Below are positions 35,357 to 45,998 of a stretch of 64,000 nt of DNA, in pieces; the stretch's first letter is position 1; each line of letters starts with the position of its first letter. The notes beneath the pieces were generated by a model. The model saw only the letters and a program-made list of their open reading frames with translations. It did not search any database and was not told the origin of the DNA. The translations under genes were made by a program, and so were the position numbers. Source of the stretch: Otatea glauca (taxonomy: Eukaryota > Streptophyta > Magnoliopsida > Poales > Poaceae); assembly GCA_036346275.1 (NCBI GenBank), contig CM070721.1, forward strand, positions 52,787,869 to 52,851,868, given 5' to 3'.

Positions 35357-35385
35357 TACCGCCTATGTATGTCTGTAACCCTGCC

Positions 35386-35600
35386 AAGCCAAATTTTGGT
35401 CAATGTTTTGTTTGCTCACAACTTAGCCAAATATTGGCAAGAAATGCATAGGACATGACCATAGAGCCACAGGCTTGCCAAAATTGTGGCAATCATCCAA
35501 ACAAGAGTTAAATTGTTGGGGTTAGCCAAATTTTGGCAAGGTCGGTTTGGGCACAAAGCAAACACAACCAAAGTTGAGATTAGACAGGGATACGATTCCC
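35386..35600. repeat. MITE-like TTGCCAAAATTTGGC repeats
   Basis: GCCAAATTTTGG-type palindromic motifs recur at about 35391, 35435, 35474 and 35527. The outer copies are imperfect inverted repeats (CCTGCCAAGCCAAATTTTGG versus the reverse of TTAGCCAAATTTTGGCAAGG). About 215 bp; ends and TSD not fixed. Confidence 0.4.
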
Positions 35601-36205
35601 TCCCGTAGAGGCCCATTTTGGCTTGTGAATTTTATTAAGGATTGACAGTGTGGTGGTGGGCTGCAAGAACAAAAAGGCTTAGCAAATGGACAGAGCAGAT
35701 TATTTTAGTTGCTTGAGAAACTCGATTTCGATCCGTATCTGCCCGCTCAAGAGCACACGGCCTACTCCACCGCACCACAAGTGAGCCAGATCCGTATCTC
35801 AGCGCTCACGAGCACCGCACCACTCAAGACCAGACCAGTTGTAGCAACGAGCAGGGGGCAATTCCTTTAAAACAAGCAGGGCAATTGATTCCCTTAAAAA
35901 GAGTTGGGGGCAACAGGCCGAATTTTACGGGAATTTCATGAGATGCCAAAATTGAGATTTTCCGTGAACTTTTGAAAAATGAGGATGCTATTTTGATAGT
36001 ATCCTCACTGAATAAGGACACTTTCTCGTTGTGACAAGTGATACTAATCTCCTTGCTTCCCTTCCCGCACTTCCTTTCTCCCTCAAAGACTCTTTTGTCG
36101 TGATACTTAGCACCATCCTATTCAGCCCCATCCCATTACTAACCTCAAACTCAAAATAGTTTTATAGATAAACATCCATCAAATAAGCATCAATTAAATT
36201 AAAAA
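35601..36205. other. Intergenic, nothing recognised
   Basis: No gene seen. 36164-36199 (ATAGATAAACATCC, then TCAAATAAGCATCAATTAA) matches 60189-60224 in the STRAP-like intron, so the duplicated host segment probably begins here. Confidence 0.4.
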
Positions 36206-37467
36206 ATATGTGACTCAGACATCCAATATTTACTCATTAAAAAATATTGAATTGTAACTTAAAGCAAAACATGAAGAAATAAAAAAAATCGGATGCAATT
36301 AGGATCAATGCAGTCAACTTAAAAAGTAAATGGTGGCAATGAAAATGTTTTAACCTTGGAGCAATAAGCCAACAATCAGATTACTGATCTCTTGCTACAA
36401 AATCAAACATGAATAGAAGCACAACACTGCAAAGGCTAGATTTTTTCTTTATTCCCTCTGGTCCCTACAGAATTAAAAAAAAAACCATGTTCTGATCCAT
36501 AACAACGCAACAATATGTGACTCAGACATCCAATAATATTTACTCATTAAACAACACTGAATTGTAACTTAAAGCAAAACGTAAAAAAAAATAAAAAAAA
36601 AATCAGATGCAAGCAGGATCAAGGCAGTCAACTTAAAAGTAAATGGTGGCAATGAAAATGTTTTTACCTTGGAGCAATAAGCCAACAATCAGATTCCTAA
36701 TCTCTTGCTACAAAATCAAACATGAATAGAAGCACAACACTGCAAAGGCTAGATTTTTTTCTTGATTCACTCTGGTCCCTACAGAATTCCAAAAAAAAAA
36801 ACATGCTCTGATCCATAACAACGCAATCTGGAATTCAACAATATGTGGCTCTGACGTCCAATAATATTTACTCATTAAAAAACATTGAATTGTAACTTAA
36901 AGCAAAACATAAAGAAATAAAAAAAATCAGATGCAATTAGGATCAAGGCAGTCAACTTAAAAAGTAAATGGTGGCAATGAAAATGTTTTTACCTTGGAGC
37001 AATAAGCCAACAATCAGATTCCTAATCTCTTTCTACAAAATCAAACATGAATAGAAGCACAACACTGCAAAGGCTAGATTTTTTTCTTGATTCACTCTGG
37101 TCCCTACAGAATTAAAAAAAAAACATGCTCTGATCCATAACAACGCAATCTGGAATTCAACAATATGTGGCTCTGACATCCAATAATATTTACTCATTAA
37201 AAAACATTGAATTGTAACTTAAAGCAAAACATAAAGAAATAAAAAAAATCAGATGCAATTAGGATCAAGGCAGTCAACTTAAAAAGTAAATGGTGGCAAT
37301 GAAAATGTTTTAACCTTGAAGTAATAAGCCAACAATCAGATTCCTAATCTCTCGCTACAAAATCAAACATGAATAGAATCACAATACTGCAAACGCTAGA
37401 ATTTTTCTTGATTCCCTCTGGTCCCTACAGAATTACAAAAAAAAAAATGTTGTGATCCATAACAACC
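36206..37467. repeat. Four-copy tandem repeat, about 320-bp unit
   Basis: Units begin with ATATGTG(A/G)CTC at 36206, 36513, 36841 and 37163 (lengths about 307, 328, 322 and 305). Each holds the same blocks: TACTCATTAAA, GAATTGTAACTTAAAGCAAAAC, GTAAATGGTGGCAATGAAAATG, CAATAAGCCAACAATCAGATT, CTCTGGTCCCTACAGAATT. Units 2-4 are nearly identical apart from poly-A length. AT-rich, non-coding; it lies inside the duplicated STRAP-intron segment. Confidence 0.92.
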
Positions 37468-38900
37468 TTTTTAAAATGCACTGATTATTCTAAATCCATT
37501 CTTCTATAAAACTAAGAACAAGAGCTCATCTCTTCCATTTCTGCTAGAACACACCCTGATACAAAAAATAACATCTCAAGGAACATGGCAAATAAAGCAA
37601 GCAGAACCATCGTGAAGTGGATAGAGAAGAACTGCATATTTGCATACCACCATAAAATGCCATCCTTCATTCTCAGACAAAAAAAGACAAATAATTAAAT
37701 AGTCTTGTTTTTTGTCACAACCAAAGATTTATCTTTGGAAGTAAACACTAACACAAACAGTGTTCTCACTATTCTTATAATTTTCAGAATATTGAGCTTA
37801 TCAAGAAAAATGCACATGTATAGTCACTACAAAGATAAGAAATTTGAGTAAAAATTACAGTTATACTTTCTGAATGAATGGATTTTGCTCGTGTGCATGC
37901 ATGAGAAAATTAAAGACTGCAGCAATACTCATCATTTTTTTAGGCAAAACGTAGATTATTAAACTTGGTCTGAACGCCTTATGTTTTGGAGATTGAACGA
38001 TTGTCCCCCAATATTTTCTGATGATAAATAGCAACTTTTCCGGGACAATTCAACAAGAACAATCTTGAATAGCAGCAACGTACCAATTTAATCTACCAGA
38101 CCAAAATGTAGAAGAACAAGAACAGCAAAATGAATAGTTTTGATTAGAAATTTACCTCGCAAGAACCGCCTTGAGTTACTCGCTGATGCAAGGGCCTTCG
38201 GCAACCGATTCCGCTCAATCATCGAGCCCTACGGATCGAAAATCTTCGATCTCCGACGTTTTATCGTGATGGTAGAAGAAGCAATCGCCGCCACCACGCC
38301 CTTGGCGAAATCGCTGCGAACTGCCTCTCGATCGCAGGAACATCTTAAGCCTTTTCACCTCTCAACAGATAGGAAAGCAGAGAGCTAGAATCGCCTACCT
38401 TGGGGTCGCCCTCCTTCTTGAGCAAAAGCTGCGCAAGCACTTCGATGCACTCGGTGTACCGGCACCATCGCCGCAGTCATAGAGAGCATCCCATCCTCCT
38501 CAGCCACTGACTAAGAAGGCGGCGGTGGAGACACCTCCTTTAGCGCCACGGGTTCCATCAGCCGGATCTCGCCTGGATAGGGGTGAATCGAGGGCAAGGA
38601 GTGACGGGAGCGTCCGAACAGTGAGCTGACGTGACAAATCCGAGCTCCAGAGGTAGGGTTTGGGGGTGGAGGCATGCTAGGGTTTGCAGGAGGGGGAGAG
38701 TTAGGGTTTGGACGTGACGACGAGGTGCGAGGTATTGACGGCTCTGGGAAGATGGGCGACGCGACCGAGCTGCAGGAGTGGGTCATTAGTGAGAGGAGAT
38801 CTCGATCGCTGGAGCGCGACTGGATGGCTAGAACACAAGGAGATGACGTGGCCCACGCGAGGGAGAATGGATCGCCACCAACTCCTAATTAGAAGTAGTA
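37468..38900 (-). other. Exon-like block, gene fragment of unknown type
   Basis: 38140-38900 is GC-rich and on the minus strand looks like a plant gene 5' end: AAACCCTAACTCTCCCCC, then an ATG frame (MEPVALKEVSPPPPS, stopped). Next is a frame reading YTECIEVLAQLLLKKEGDPK ending at a good donor (AAG|GTAGGC, about 38400). A second block reads REAVRSDFAKGVVAAIASS and ends at CGAG|GTAAAT (about 38155). Frames carry stops. I do not recognise the protein. 37468-38130 is AT-rich and intron-like. Relative to the STRAP copy at 60 kb, this whole stretch replaces exon 2, so it may be a captured or inserted gene fragment. Confidence 0.4.
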
Positions 38901-38945
38901 GATACACTGTATCGTGTCAACGCTCACCATCAACAAAGAAGAATG

Positions 38946-39207
38946 TGATAGCCAGGCATGCATGTGTCCAAACAGGACCATGCATACGTAGCCGGCGTAC
39001 ACACACAAGACTCCGGTGATCACGGCTAGGAGATCAGCATGCCATTGGCTAGGAGATCAGCACGGCATCAATTCATAGGATTATTTCCTTCTTTCATTTA
39101 GCTATCTTTTGGCATGTATCATAACCAATCCTTCATGTACTCTATATGTATACTGGTGGTTGCAATACAAGTGAATGTGTGATTGTCCCGTTCATTCTAC
39201 GCTTTCA
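38946..39207 (+). repeat. 5' LTR of element D
   Basis: 262 bp, TGATAGCCAGGCATG to CTACGCTTTCA. The PBS follows directly (TGGTATCAGAGG at 39208-39219, one base from the usual form). Confidence 0.9.
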
Positions 39208-39323
39208 TGGTATCAGAGGCAATCGTTGCTGTGACCGCATGCTTCTGCGAACCTTACCCCTAGCTGCCGGTTTTGTCCATGCCGGACCCCTTCTTCCTCT
39301 CCTGATCGATCTTCGTCGCTCCC

Positions 39324-40740
39324 ATGGCCGGCCCTAGCAACCCCTCCATCGAGCACGAGAAGCAGGCCGTCGCTGATGCCCAGGCCACGGCCACCGAGGT
39401 CAAAGAGCGCCGAATCCAAGCGCCCATTGATGCCACCGTGGAACATGCACGCCAGGAGGCAGCCGCCGCCGAGGAGCATTGAATCGAGGCCATCGTTGCA
39501 GCTGTCGTCGATCGCGCGTGCAAGGATACACCCACTGCGATCGCTACCAAGCGCCAGCAGCAGCCTCTCGGTGCCTATCTCCCTCTTCTTTCTTATACGG
39601 CTGCTCTTCAACCTGGCTACAACATCTACACTCTTCACGCCCAGGCCGTCAGCGTCTTGAACACCAAGGCGCTCATCCACGTTACGCTTGACCTTGGCTC
39701 CAACAACTACAGCAAGTGGTGTAGCCTTTTCCTCCTCACGCTCGGCAAATACGCTTTGACAGATCATGTCCTCTCTGATGCCAACCCCACTGATCAATCG
39801 GAGTGGACACACGTGGATTGCGTAGTCTTGTCTTAGCTCTACGGCATGATTTCCTGGGACCTCCTTGAGATCATCATGGCTCCTGTCACCACTGCCCATG
39901 TTGTCTGGATGAACATTGAGCATCAATTCCTTGACAACAAGGAGTCCCGTGCCCTGTACAGGAGGCGGAGTTCCACAATTTTGTCCAAAGTGATTGATCA
40001 ATTTCTGATTATTGCCGCAAGCTCAAAAGCATGGCTGATGGTCTTGGCGATCTCGACAAACCCATCTCTGATCAGACGCTATTTTGACTGTCCTCCGCAA
40101 TCTCAACGAAACGTTCGCTCATATGGTGACAATTCTCAAGATACAACGACCTTTCCTGACGTTCGTGAAAACTCTTTCTCATCTGCTACTCAAGGAAATC
40201 ACCAAGTCCAAGCCAGCTGCTTCTTCCAGCATGTTCCTCGCTACTGGTCTATCGATCTCCCGCAACCCAGCGTTCAACGGTAGCAACACCGGCAACAACG
40301 GCTCCAGAAAATCCTATGGCCGCAACCGTCGCCGTGGCCGCAGCACTGGCGGCACCAATGGCAACAACACTGATGCGTCGACCTCTAGCGCTGGGTGCGG
40401 CGGCCATGCTGCTGCTCCTCCCAGTGTGGGCCTCCCATCCTTCTTCAACCCTTGGACAGGGAATGTCCAAGTTTGGCCTCATGCAAGCCGCACAGCGGCT
40501 GGTGTCATTGGCCCTCGACCTCCTGCACCGGCCCCTCCCCCGCTCCAAGCGCTCCATGCAGCAGCTGCTGCATCCCCACCCGGTGTCCAGTACGTCACAC
40601 CGACTCCCCCTGTTGATCTTGGTGTACTTGGTAGAGGTGCCCAGTTTCAGCTGGCGCCAGGCGCCACCTCCTTGGATCAGCAGCAGCTTGCCAGCGCCTT
40701 CAGTATGATGACACTTACGCCACCACCTTCATCCACTGAT
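39324..40740 (+). pseudogene. gag: Element D gag
   Basis: The ATG at 39324 starts MAGPSNPSIEHEKQAVADAQ, a helical N-terminus matching the element B style. There is an in-frame TGA near 39481, then NNYSKWCSLFLLTLGKYALTD. A TAG follows at 39836, and the core continues in other frames (MTVLRNLNETFAHMVTILKI from 40084). The C-terminus has an arginine-rich run (YGRNRRRGRSTGG) and no zinc knuckle, as in element B. It ends in the MMTLTPPPSSTDWYMD segment that normally leads into protease. Confidence 0.75.
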
Positions 40741-42240
40741 TGGTACATGGATTGGCGACTAGCTATGATAGAAGAATTTAAAGCCCTTCAAGCCAACAAC
40801 ACTTGAGATCTTGTTCCCCGTCCACCGGGAGTTAATATTGTGATCGGTAAATGGGTTTTTCATCATAAGTTTTGTTCGGATGGTTCTCTTGATCGGTACA
40901 AGGCTCGTTGGGTTCTTCGAGGTTTCACACAGCGCCCTGGCATTGATTTTGATGAGACCTTTAGTTTTGTGGTGAAGCCTACTACTATTCATACAGTTCT
41001 TACCATGGCACTTTCTCGGGATTGGCCTATTCATCAGCTTGATGTGAAGAATGCCTTCTTGCATGGCACACTCTCTGAGATAGTCTACTGTGTTCAACCT
41101 TGAGGCTTTGTTGATCTTGCTCGGCCGGACTATGTTTGCTGCATTAACAAGTCCCTTTATGGTTTGAAACAAGCACCTCGGGTCTGGTACTATCGCTTCG
41201 CCTCCCATCTCCTGTCCCTCGGTTTTATGGAAGCCAAGTCCGACACTTCTCTCTTTGTGTTTCATCGTGGTGCTGACACAGTCTATTTGCTGCTTTATGC
41301 TGATGACATAGTCTTGATTGCTTCCTCTGAGGATGTCCTTCATCGCACGATCTCCGCTCTTCAGCGAAAATTTGCCATGAAGGATCTTGGTCGGCTTCAT
41401 CATTTTCTGGGCATGACGGTCAGCCAACGAGATGGTGCTCTCTTTCTCTCTTAGCGTTAATATATTTTAGGTATTCTAGAGCGTGCTGGTATATCTGCTT
41501 GCAAGCCTTGCCGCACGCCCATTGACACTCACTCCAAGCTTTTTGGTGAAGGTCCTCCAGTTGATTATCCGACGCATTATCGTAGTTTGGCTGGTGCTCT
41601 TCAATACATGACCTTCACTCGTTCAGATATTGCCTATGCCGTGCAGCAGGTGTGTCTTTACATGCATGATCCCCGTGAGCCACATTTTGCTTTGATAAAG
41701 CGCATACTCTGGTATCTTCAGGGCACCCTTGACCATAGCCTGGTCCTCCATCGCACCTACCTGACCAAGCTAGTTGTTTACACTGATGCCGATTGGGTAG
41801 GTTGCCACGACACTCACAAGTCCACCTCAGGCTATGGTGTTTTCCTCGGCAATAATTTTATCTCCTGGTCCTCGAAGCGGCAGCATACAGTTTCTTGGTC
41901 CAGTGCAGAGGCAGAATACTGTGCCGTGGCTAATGGTGTTGCTGAGGCTTGTTGGTTGCGACAGTTGCTTTTTGAGCTACACAGCCCACTTTAGCAGGCT
42001 ACCCTTGTCTATTGCGACAACGTCAGTGCAGTCTATCTTTCCTCCAACCCGGTTCATCATTAGCGTACCAAGCATGTGGAGATCGATCTGCACTTTGTTC
42101 AGAAGCGTGTCGCCCTTGGCGAGGTGCGCGTGTTACATGTTCCGAGGACCTCGCAGTATGCGGACATTTTCACCAAAGGCTTACCGACGACTATGTTCAC
42201 TGACTTTTGGTCCAGTCTGAACGTTCGTCCTTCTACCTTT
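40741..42240 (+). pseudogene. Element D RT and RNase H, protease/integrase lost
   Basis: At about 40752 the protease lead-in (STDWYMD) is joined directly to the RT N-terminus (WRLAMIEEFKALQANN). The rest of protease, all of integrase and the linker are therefore deleted, in frame. RT follows: GKWVFHHKFCSDGSLDRYKA, QLDVKNAFLHGTL, then YADDIVLIAS in place of YVDD (41296-41307; valine to alanine, aspartates kept). In-frame stops lie at about 40804, 41101, 41452 and 41458. RNase H from 41587 to 42240 ends ADIFTKGLPTT. Non-autonomous and non-coding as it stands. Confidence 0.85.
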
Positions 42241-42253
42241 CCGACTGCGGGGG

Positions 42254-42515
42254 TGACAGCTAGGCGTGCATGTGTCCAAACAGGACCATGCATACGTAGT
42301 CGGCGTACACGCGCAAGACTTCGGTGATCACGGCTAGGAGATCAGCATGCCATTGGCTTGGAGATCAGCACGGCATCAATTCATAGGATTATTTCCTACT
42401 TTAGCTTAGATATCTTTTGACATGTATCCTAACCAATCCTTCCTGTACTCTATATGTATACCCGTAGCTGCAATACAAGTGTACGTGTGATTGTCCTGTT
42501 TATTCTACGCTTTCA
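42254..42515 (+). repeat. 3' LTR of element D
   Basis: 262 bp, TGACAGCTAGGCGTGC to CTACGCTTTCA, preceded by PPT-like ACTGCGGGGG. It has about a dozen visible substitutions relative to the 5' LTR, so it is not a very recent insertion. Confidence 0.9.
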
Positions 42516-43355
42516 AAATGTATGAGAAGGCGACTGTTATAGATTCATTTAAGGCATCTTTTAGGATCATACAATGAATTATTCCATTACTTGTTATAAA
42601 TATTACCTCATGGAGGTGTAAATCTAGGACATACGTTGCAGTTCTTTTTTTCGAAAGATTAACAGGAGCTCTGCCTTTCATTCAAGAGGAAGAGGATAAC
42701 AGAAGGTTTTACAAACTCGCTGTGAAAATTCACGGCAAGTTTGAAGGACAGGACATCGATACCAATAGAAAAACAAAAACGATAGGGCAGAAATTCCTGG
42801 AAGAGGCTTAAAACAAAGAAGACAGATCACATGACAGAGATAGATGGAGGAGGTAATGTGTCCTCTAATGGCCCAAAAATGTTATTGTAATGGGTGAGTG
42901 CACCCATATTAGAATATGTATCCTGTTTTAAACTATGGATACAATTGTACAAATACGGTTTTGTCGGTATTCAACTGCGATTAGTTTCCATCCCTAGAAA
43001 TGGCAACTCAGTGGTTGTTCAAAACATGAAACAAAGAAAGGCTGTCTTATATGAGCAGTCAGTTAACGACCTCCATCTGAGTAGGCATAAAGTTAACTAC
43101 TTCCTGCAAATATCCAGAAAATCCAGCAAAACCTCAATTCCGTGCAATATAGCTTTCCTTCAAAAATTTCTGTATGTTAGCACAAAAACCTTATCCATTA
43201 AGAGATGGAAATTCAAGGGTAGCAAGGTCTAGAGGGAAGTTGTGAGCGACTGAGCGTTACGTTCGTGCATCACCTGCATAACAAGATTAGCACATGATGA
43301 TATCAGCCCAAGTAATAAAAACGTGACCTTGTTATCAACTACAGATTGATGTAGG
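42516..43355 (-). pseudogene. Duplicated intron 1 segment of STRAP-like gene
   Basis: Collinear with 60722-61285, intron 1 of the STRAP-like gene (shared GACTGTTATAGATTCATTTA, TAGTTTCCATCCCTAGAAAT, AAGTTAACTACTTCCTGCAA). Together with 38900-38945 and 36164-36199 it shows a second copy of the gene. No exon sequence survives: exon 2 is replaced by 36.2-38.9 kb, and exon 1 plus promoter are missing, since the next sequence is already the 3' flank of a small membrane-protein gene. Confidence 0.65.
42642..42855 (-). mobile_element. LINE/SINE 3' tail insertion
   Basis: About 210 bp absent from the duplicate at 60.8 kb. On the minus strand it ends AGGCAGAGCTCCTGTTAATC, then TTTCGAAAAAAAG, the usual look of a grass non-LTR 3' tail with short poly-A. 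5'-truncated; no clear TSD. Confidence 0.5.
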
Positions 43356-43928
43356 TAATCTTACCGCACTTCTACACCACGACTGCTACGACGCAACAGA
43401 TCATACATGTCGCCTCTCGATGCTTTGCAATTTCATTTGGATATGGGTCAAAGTTGCAAAACAAATTGGGCTAAGGGAAAAAAAGACCAAAAATTCTTGC
43501 TTGGCGGCCAGGAACTTTTTTCTCTTCGCTGATCGATGGCGCCCGCGTCCCCTTCCGCAGACGACTACGTAGCGCAGGCCACTCCACCGGGCGAAAAAAC
43601 AGAGCACTCTGTAGTCTGAACTTGCTTTTCTAGTGCTACTACTAATTTATGATCCATTTCTAAGGCAAAACTACAAGAAAGCAACAATAATCCCGTAGAT
43701 TGTTTGAAGAGCGCTAATCTGAGAATTTCCATTCGTCGTTATAAAGTTATTTCTGGGAGGTAACACGTGGTATGCGGCTGGAGAGCAACTGAGCGAATGG
43801 AAAGGGCAGTAAGGCCTGAGAAAACACAGCACCCAATCACAATACATGATGACGAGAATAAACAGACTCGAGAGAGCAGGGCACAGACGATCGAGCGAGA
43901 TACGCAGTATGGACCATGATGGAAGAAG

Positions 43929-44246
43929 CTACAGGCCACCAAGCAGGTAGCTGCGGAGTGCACTCGCGATGGCCGCGACGACGACCGATAGCCTGGGGAA
44001 CTGCCGGGCGACCATCGACAGCGTTGCAAGCGCGGTGCCGAGCAGCCAGAGGAGGAAGGCGAGGAAGACTTGCTCGGTGTTGTTGGATGCGGCCACGCTT
44101 GTGGTCAGCTGGCGCATGAGAACGAGGGTGCCGAGTAACATGAGAATGCGACCAGAGTCCAGGAGCAGCTGCTGGAGATGACCGACCGCGAGGCCGCGGC
44201 GCCGGCCGTCCATCCCCGCCTGCCTCTTGAGGCGTTGGAGGCAGCG
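43929..44246 (-). pseudogene. Small membrane-protein gene, start codon lost
   Basis: Copy 4. The frame is open through both helices (ILMLLGTLVLMRQL and VFLAFLLWLLGTALATLSMV) to SALRSYLLGGL and stop. Upstream, the residues aligned with MADWVMRC are missing: the DNA reads TAG TAG TCG CGC TGC in frame. The first ATG is therefore internal (44213, MDGRRRGLAVGHLQQLLLDS), giving 94 residues instead of about 110. It could still be made from that ATG, since both helices are whole. The loop (TSVAASNNTEQ) differs from the 21.4-kb copy. The 3' flank is shared with copy 1. Confidence 0.6.
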
Positions 44247-44308
44247 CGACTACTATGTATTTTACTTGCTGGTTTGGTGTAGATGAAAGTCCGCACAGCT
44301 CCTCAGGC

Positions 44309-44321
44309 TTATATAGAGGTG
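44309..44321 (-). promoter_or_regulatory. TATA box of the 44.1-kb membrane-protein gene
   Basis: The minus strand reads CCTCTATATAAGCC, about 100 bp upstream of the ATG at 44213. Position is comparable to the TATA of the intact copy. Confidence 0.55.
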
Positions 44322-44444
44322 TTCTGGTTCTGGAATATTGCTAGGCCGTGGCGATCATCCCATGAAAAATTATTCACGTCATTTATTTCCCGACAAGGAT
44401 AGGCCTAGTCAAATTCGCAGGATAGGCGTTCCGGGAAACTAAAG

Positions 44445-44530
44445 TGTCCTCTCAGTTCTCGATCCTGGCTATCCGATGCTCGATCCAAAAAACACAAATC
44501 GCGAGATGCCAAAGGTGAAAGGAACCCACC
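44445..44530. repeat. Promoter-side repeat shared with 46269-46345
   Basis: CTCTCAGTTCTCGATCCTGG and GATGCTCGATCCAA, with the ACAAATC..AGGATG-type continuation, recur at 46269-46345 in the same orientation. The copies flank a 1.7-kb AT-rich, MITE-bearing stretch. Confidence 0.55.
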
Positions 44531-44990
44531 CGTGTAAGCAGTCGAATCTAGTATTTAAACCTAGGGTATCCCGATTAAATAATAATTCAGTAAACGATTT
44601 AAAATTTATCGAGCAATTCAGTATACAAGTAAAAAACAATTAAAAACAATGATATATTTAAAAGAATCTTATATACCTATAATATTACTTATTCTTGTTC
44701 GGTCTACGCCTTCTAATAGCCATAAAACTCTTGATTATATCATCTTCTTTCACTTTGAAGAAAATATCTCACTCAATTTTGCAGTTTGTGACGGAGGAGG
44801 AGGTGAAGCAGCAGCAACCTTCTTTGCTGCATGTTTCTGAAAAAGAGATACAATGTCTCCGTTCCTCTTCATAATTTAAAAACCTTGCAAATAAAATACG
44901 TCCATTGAGTGGTTAAAATACTAACTAAGATAAGCAATAAATAAAGATATAACTATGTCAACTATACTAGGAGTCGAATAAAGTATATGT

Positions 44991-45290
44991 GTAGGATCAA
45001 AATATACTAAACTAGCAATCAGAGGGGGGTGAATGATTGCACGGAAGCTAAAATCAAATTTTTGATCTACAAAAAATTCACCCCAATTCAGACTCAAATA
45101 ATTGCTTCGTATTCAACAAAACAGAGTAGATATGTTCGGTAAATCATGAATTCTTAGAGATTCAACCGTTGGATTGACCTGAAATTTTAACAGAATAAAC
45201 TAGATTCCAAAACGCATCTAACTAAAAACGAATTAGCACGATCGGACCTACGGATCAAAAGTTATAAATCCTGCAAGGTTGTTATGCCAC
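44991..45290 (-). repeat. LTR end fragment (minus)
   Basis: TGTAGGATCAAAATATAC, then AGAGGGGGGTGAATG resembles the LTR end of elements C/E read on the plus strand (TGAAGGATC..., GGGGGTGAATAGG). About 300 bp follow with no coding content. The other end and partner LTR were not found. Confidence 0.4.
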
Positions 45291-45323
45291 ATTATGACGA
45301 GAATCATGTATAGGCTGGGCCAA

Positions 45324-45366
45324 ATCTACAGGGTATGCCGCGGCCCACCTGGCATACCCTGTAGAT
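45324..45366. repeat. Perfect 16-bp hairpin
   Basis: ATCTACAGGGTATGCC (45324-45339) and its exact complement (45351-45366) are separated by 11 bases (GCGGCCCACCT). No coding context. Confidence 0.85.
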
Positions 45367-45478
45367 CCTCCCCTGCGGGTAAGGGTCACGAACTCACGTC
45401 GACCTCACCCTTTCTCCGCGCAGCATACTGGCCAAAGGTGTCACGGGCACACGACACGTCGCAAGAGGCTGCTCCCCA

Positions 45479-45998
45479 CGAGGAATTCGGTACCCTTTAC
45501 CAGGTCAACATGGTAAAGTAAGAGCCATGGTTCACACAGTTGACGAAAACCGTCGGATTTTGTGAAAACCGAGTTTACTTGACCGGTTCGGTATTAAAAA
45601 CCGAGCGGAAAACCGATCCGATTCAAATTCAAATTAAAAATTTTTAAGAAAATTATGCTATGTAAATCGGTTGAAAATCAGTGAAAACCACTCGATTTTT
45701 TATGAAATCGAACGAAAATCACTCAAAATCGGCTTTAAGGAACATTCACTTTGTCTGTCGGTTTTTGACCGGTTTTTCGAGAATTTCGACCGGTTTTCGA
45801 TTTCTTTTGAATTTTTTCCCAAATTTTTCTGATTTCTTAACTCTTAGGTTTCGAGCGATTTTCGACTTGATTTTTCCGATTTTCAAAATTCGGTTTTTGA
45901 ACTGGTTTTTCGAAATCGATTTTGTGAACCCTAGTAAGAGCACTTTGCTCCCCACTGAGGAATTCGGTACCCTTTACCAGGTAACATGGTAACGTAAG
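45479..45998 (+). repeat. Flanking direct repeat around the hAT MITE
   Basis: GAGGAATTCGGTACCCTTTA and its continuation CCAGGTNAACATGGTAANGTAAGAGC occur on both sides of the MITE (45479-45525 and 45956-46000). A weaker third copy lies at 48548-48585. The duplication is longer than the TSD and so is older than, or separate from, the insertion. Confidence 0.6.
45518..45941. mobile_element. hAT-like MITE with 8-bp TSD
   Basis: A 408-bp element (45526-45933) with short TIRs (CATGGTTCAC left, GTGAACCCTA right) and subterminal inverted motifs rich in CGGTTTT / GAAAACC. Flanked by GTAAGAGC at 45518-45525 and 45934-45941, a perfect 8-bp duplication as expected for hAT. Non-coding. Confidence 0.75.

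Larger units (their letters stand above)
38941..42520 (+). mobile_element. Copia element D, internally deleted
   Basis: 38946-42515 (3570 bp) with two 262-bp LTRs and an imperfect TSD (GAATG left, AAATG right). The empty site is visible: flanks CAACAAAGAAGAATG and TATGAGAAGGCGACTG are contiguous in the duplicate at 60.70-60.73 kb, which proves insertion after that duplication. Gag and RT/RNase H are present; protease and integrase are missing. Related to element B in RT sequence but with different LTRs. Confidence 0.92.

Noticed and set aside
36206..37467. CRISPR-like array
   Set aside because: Units of about 320 bp with no spacer pattern in a plant genome; an ordinary tandem repeat.
39213..40001. 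262-codon minus ORF
   Set aside because: Antisense shadow of element D gag, which reads on the plus strand.
40759..41427. 222-codon minus ORF
   Set aside because: Antisense of element D reverse transcriptase.
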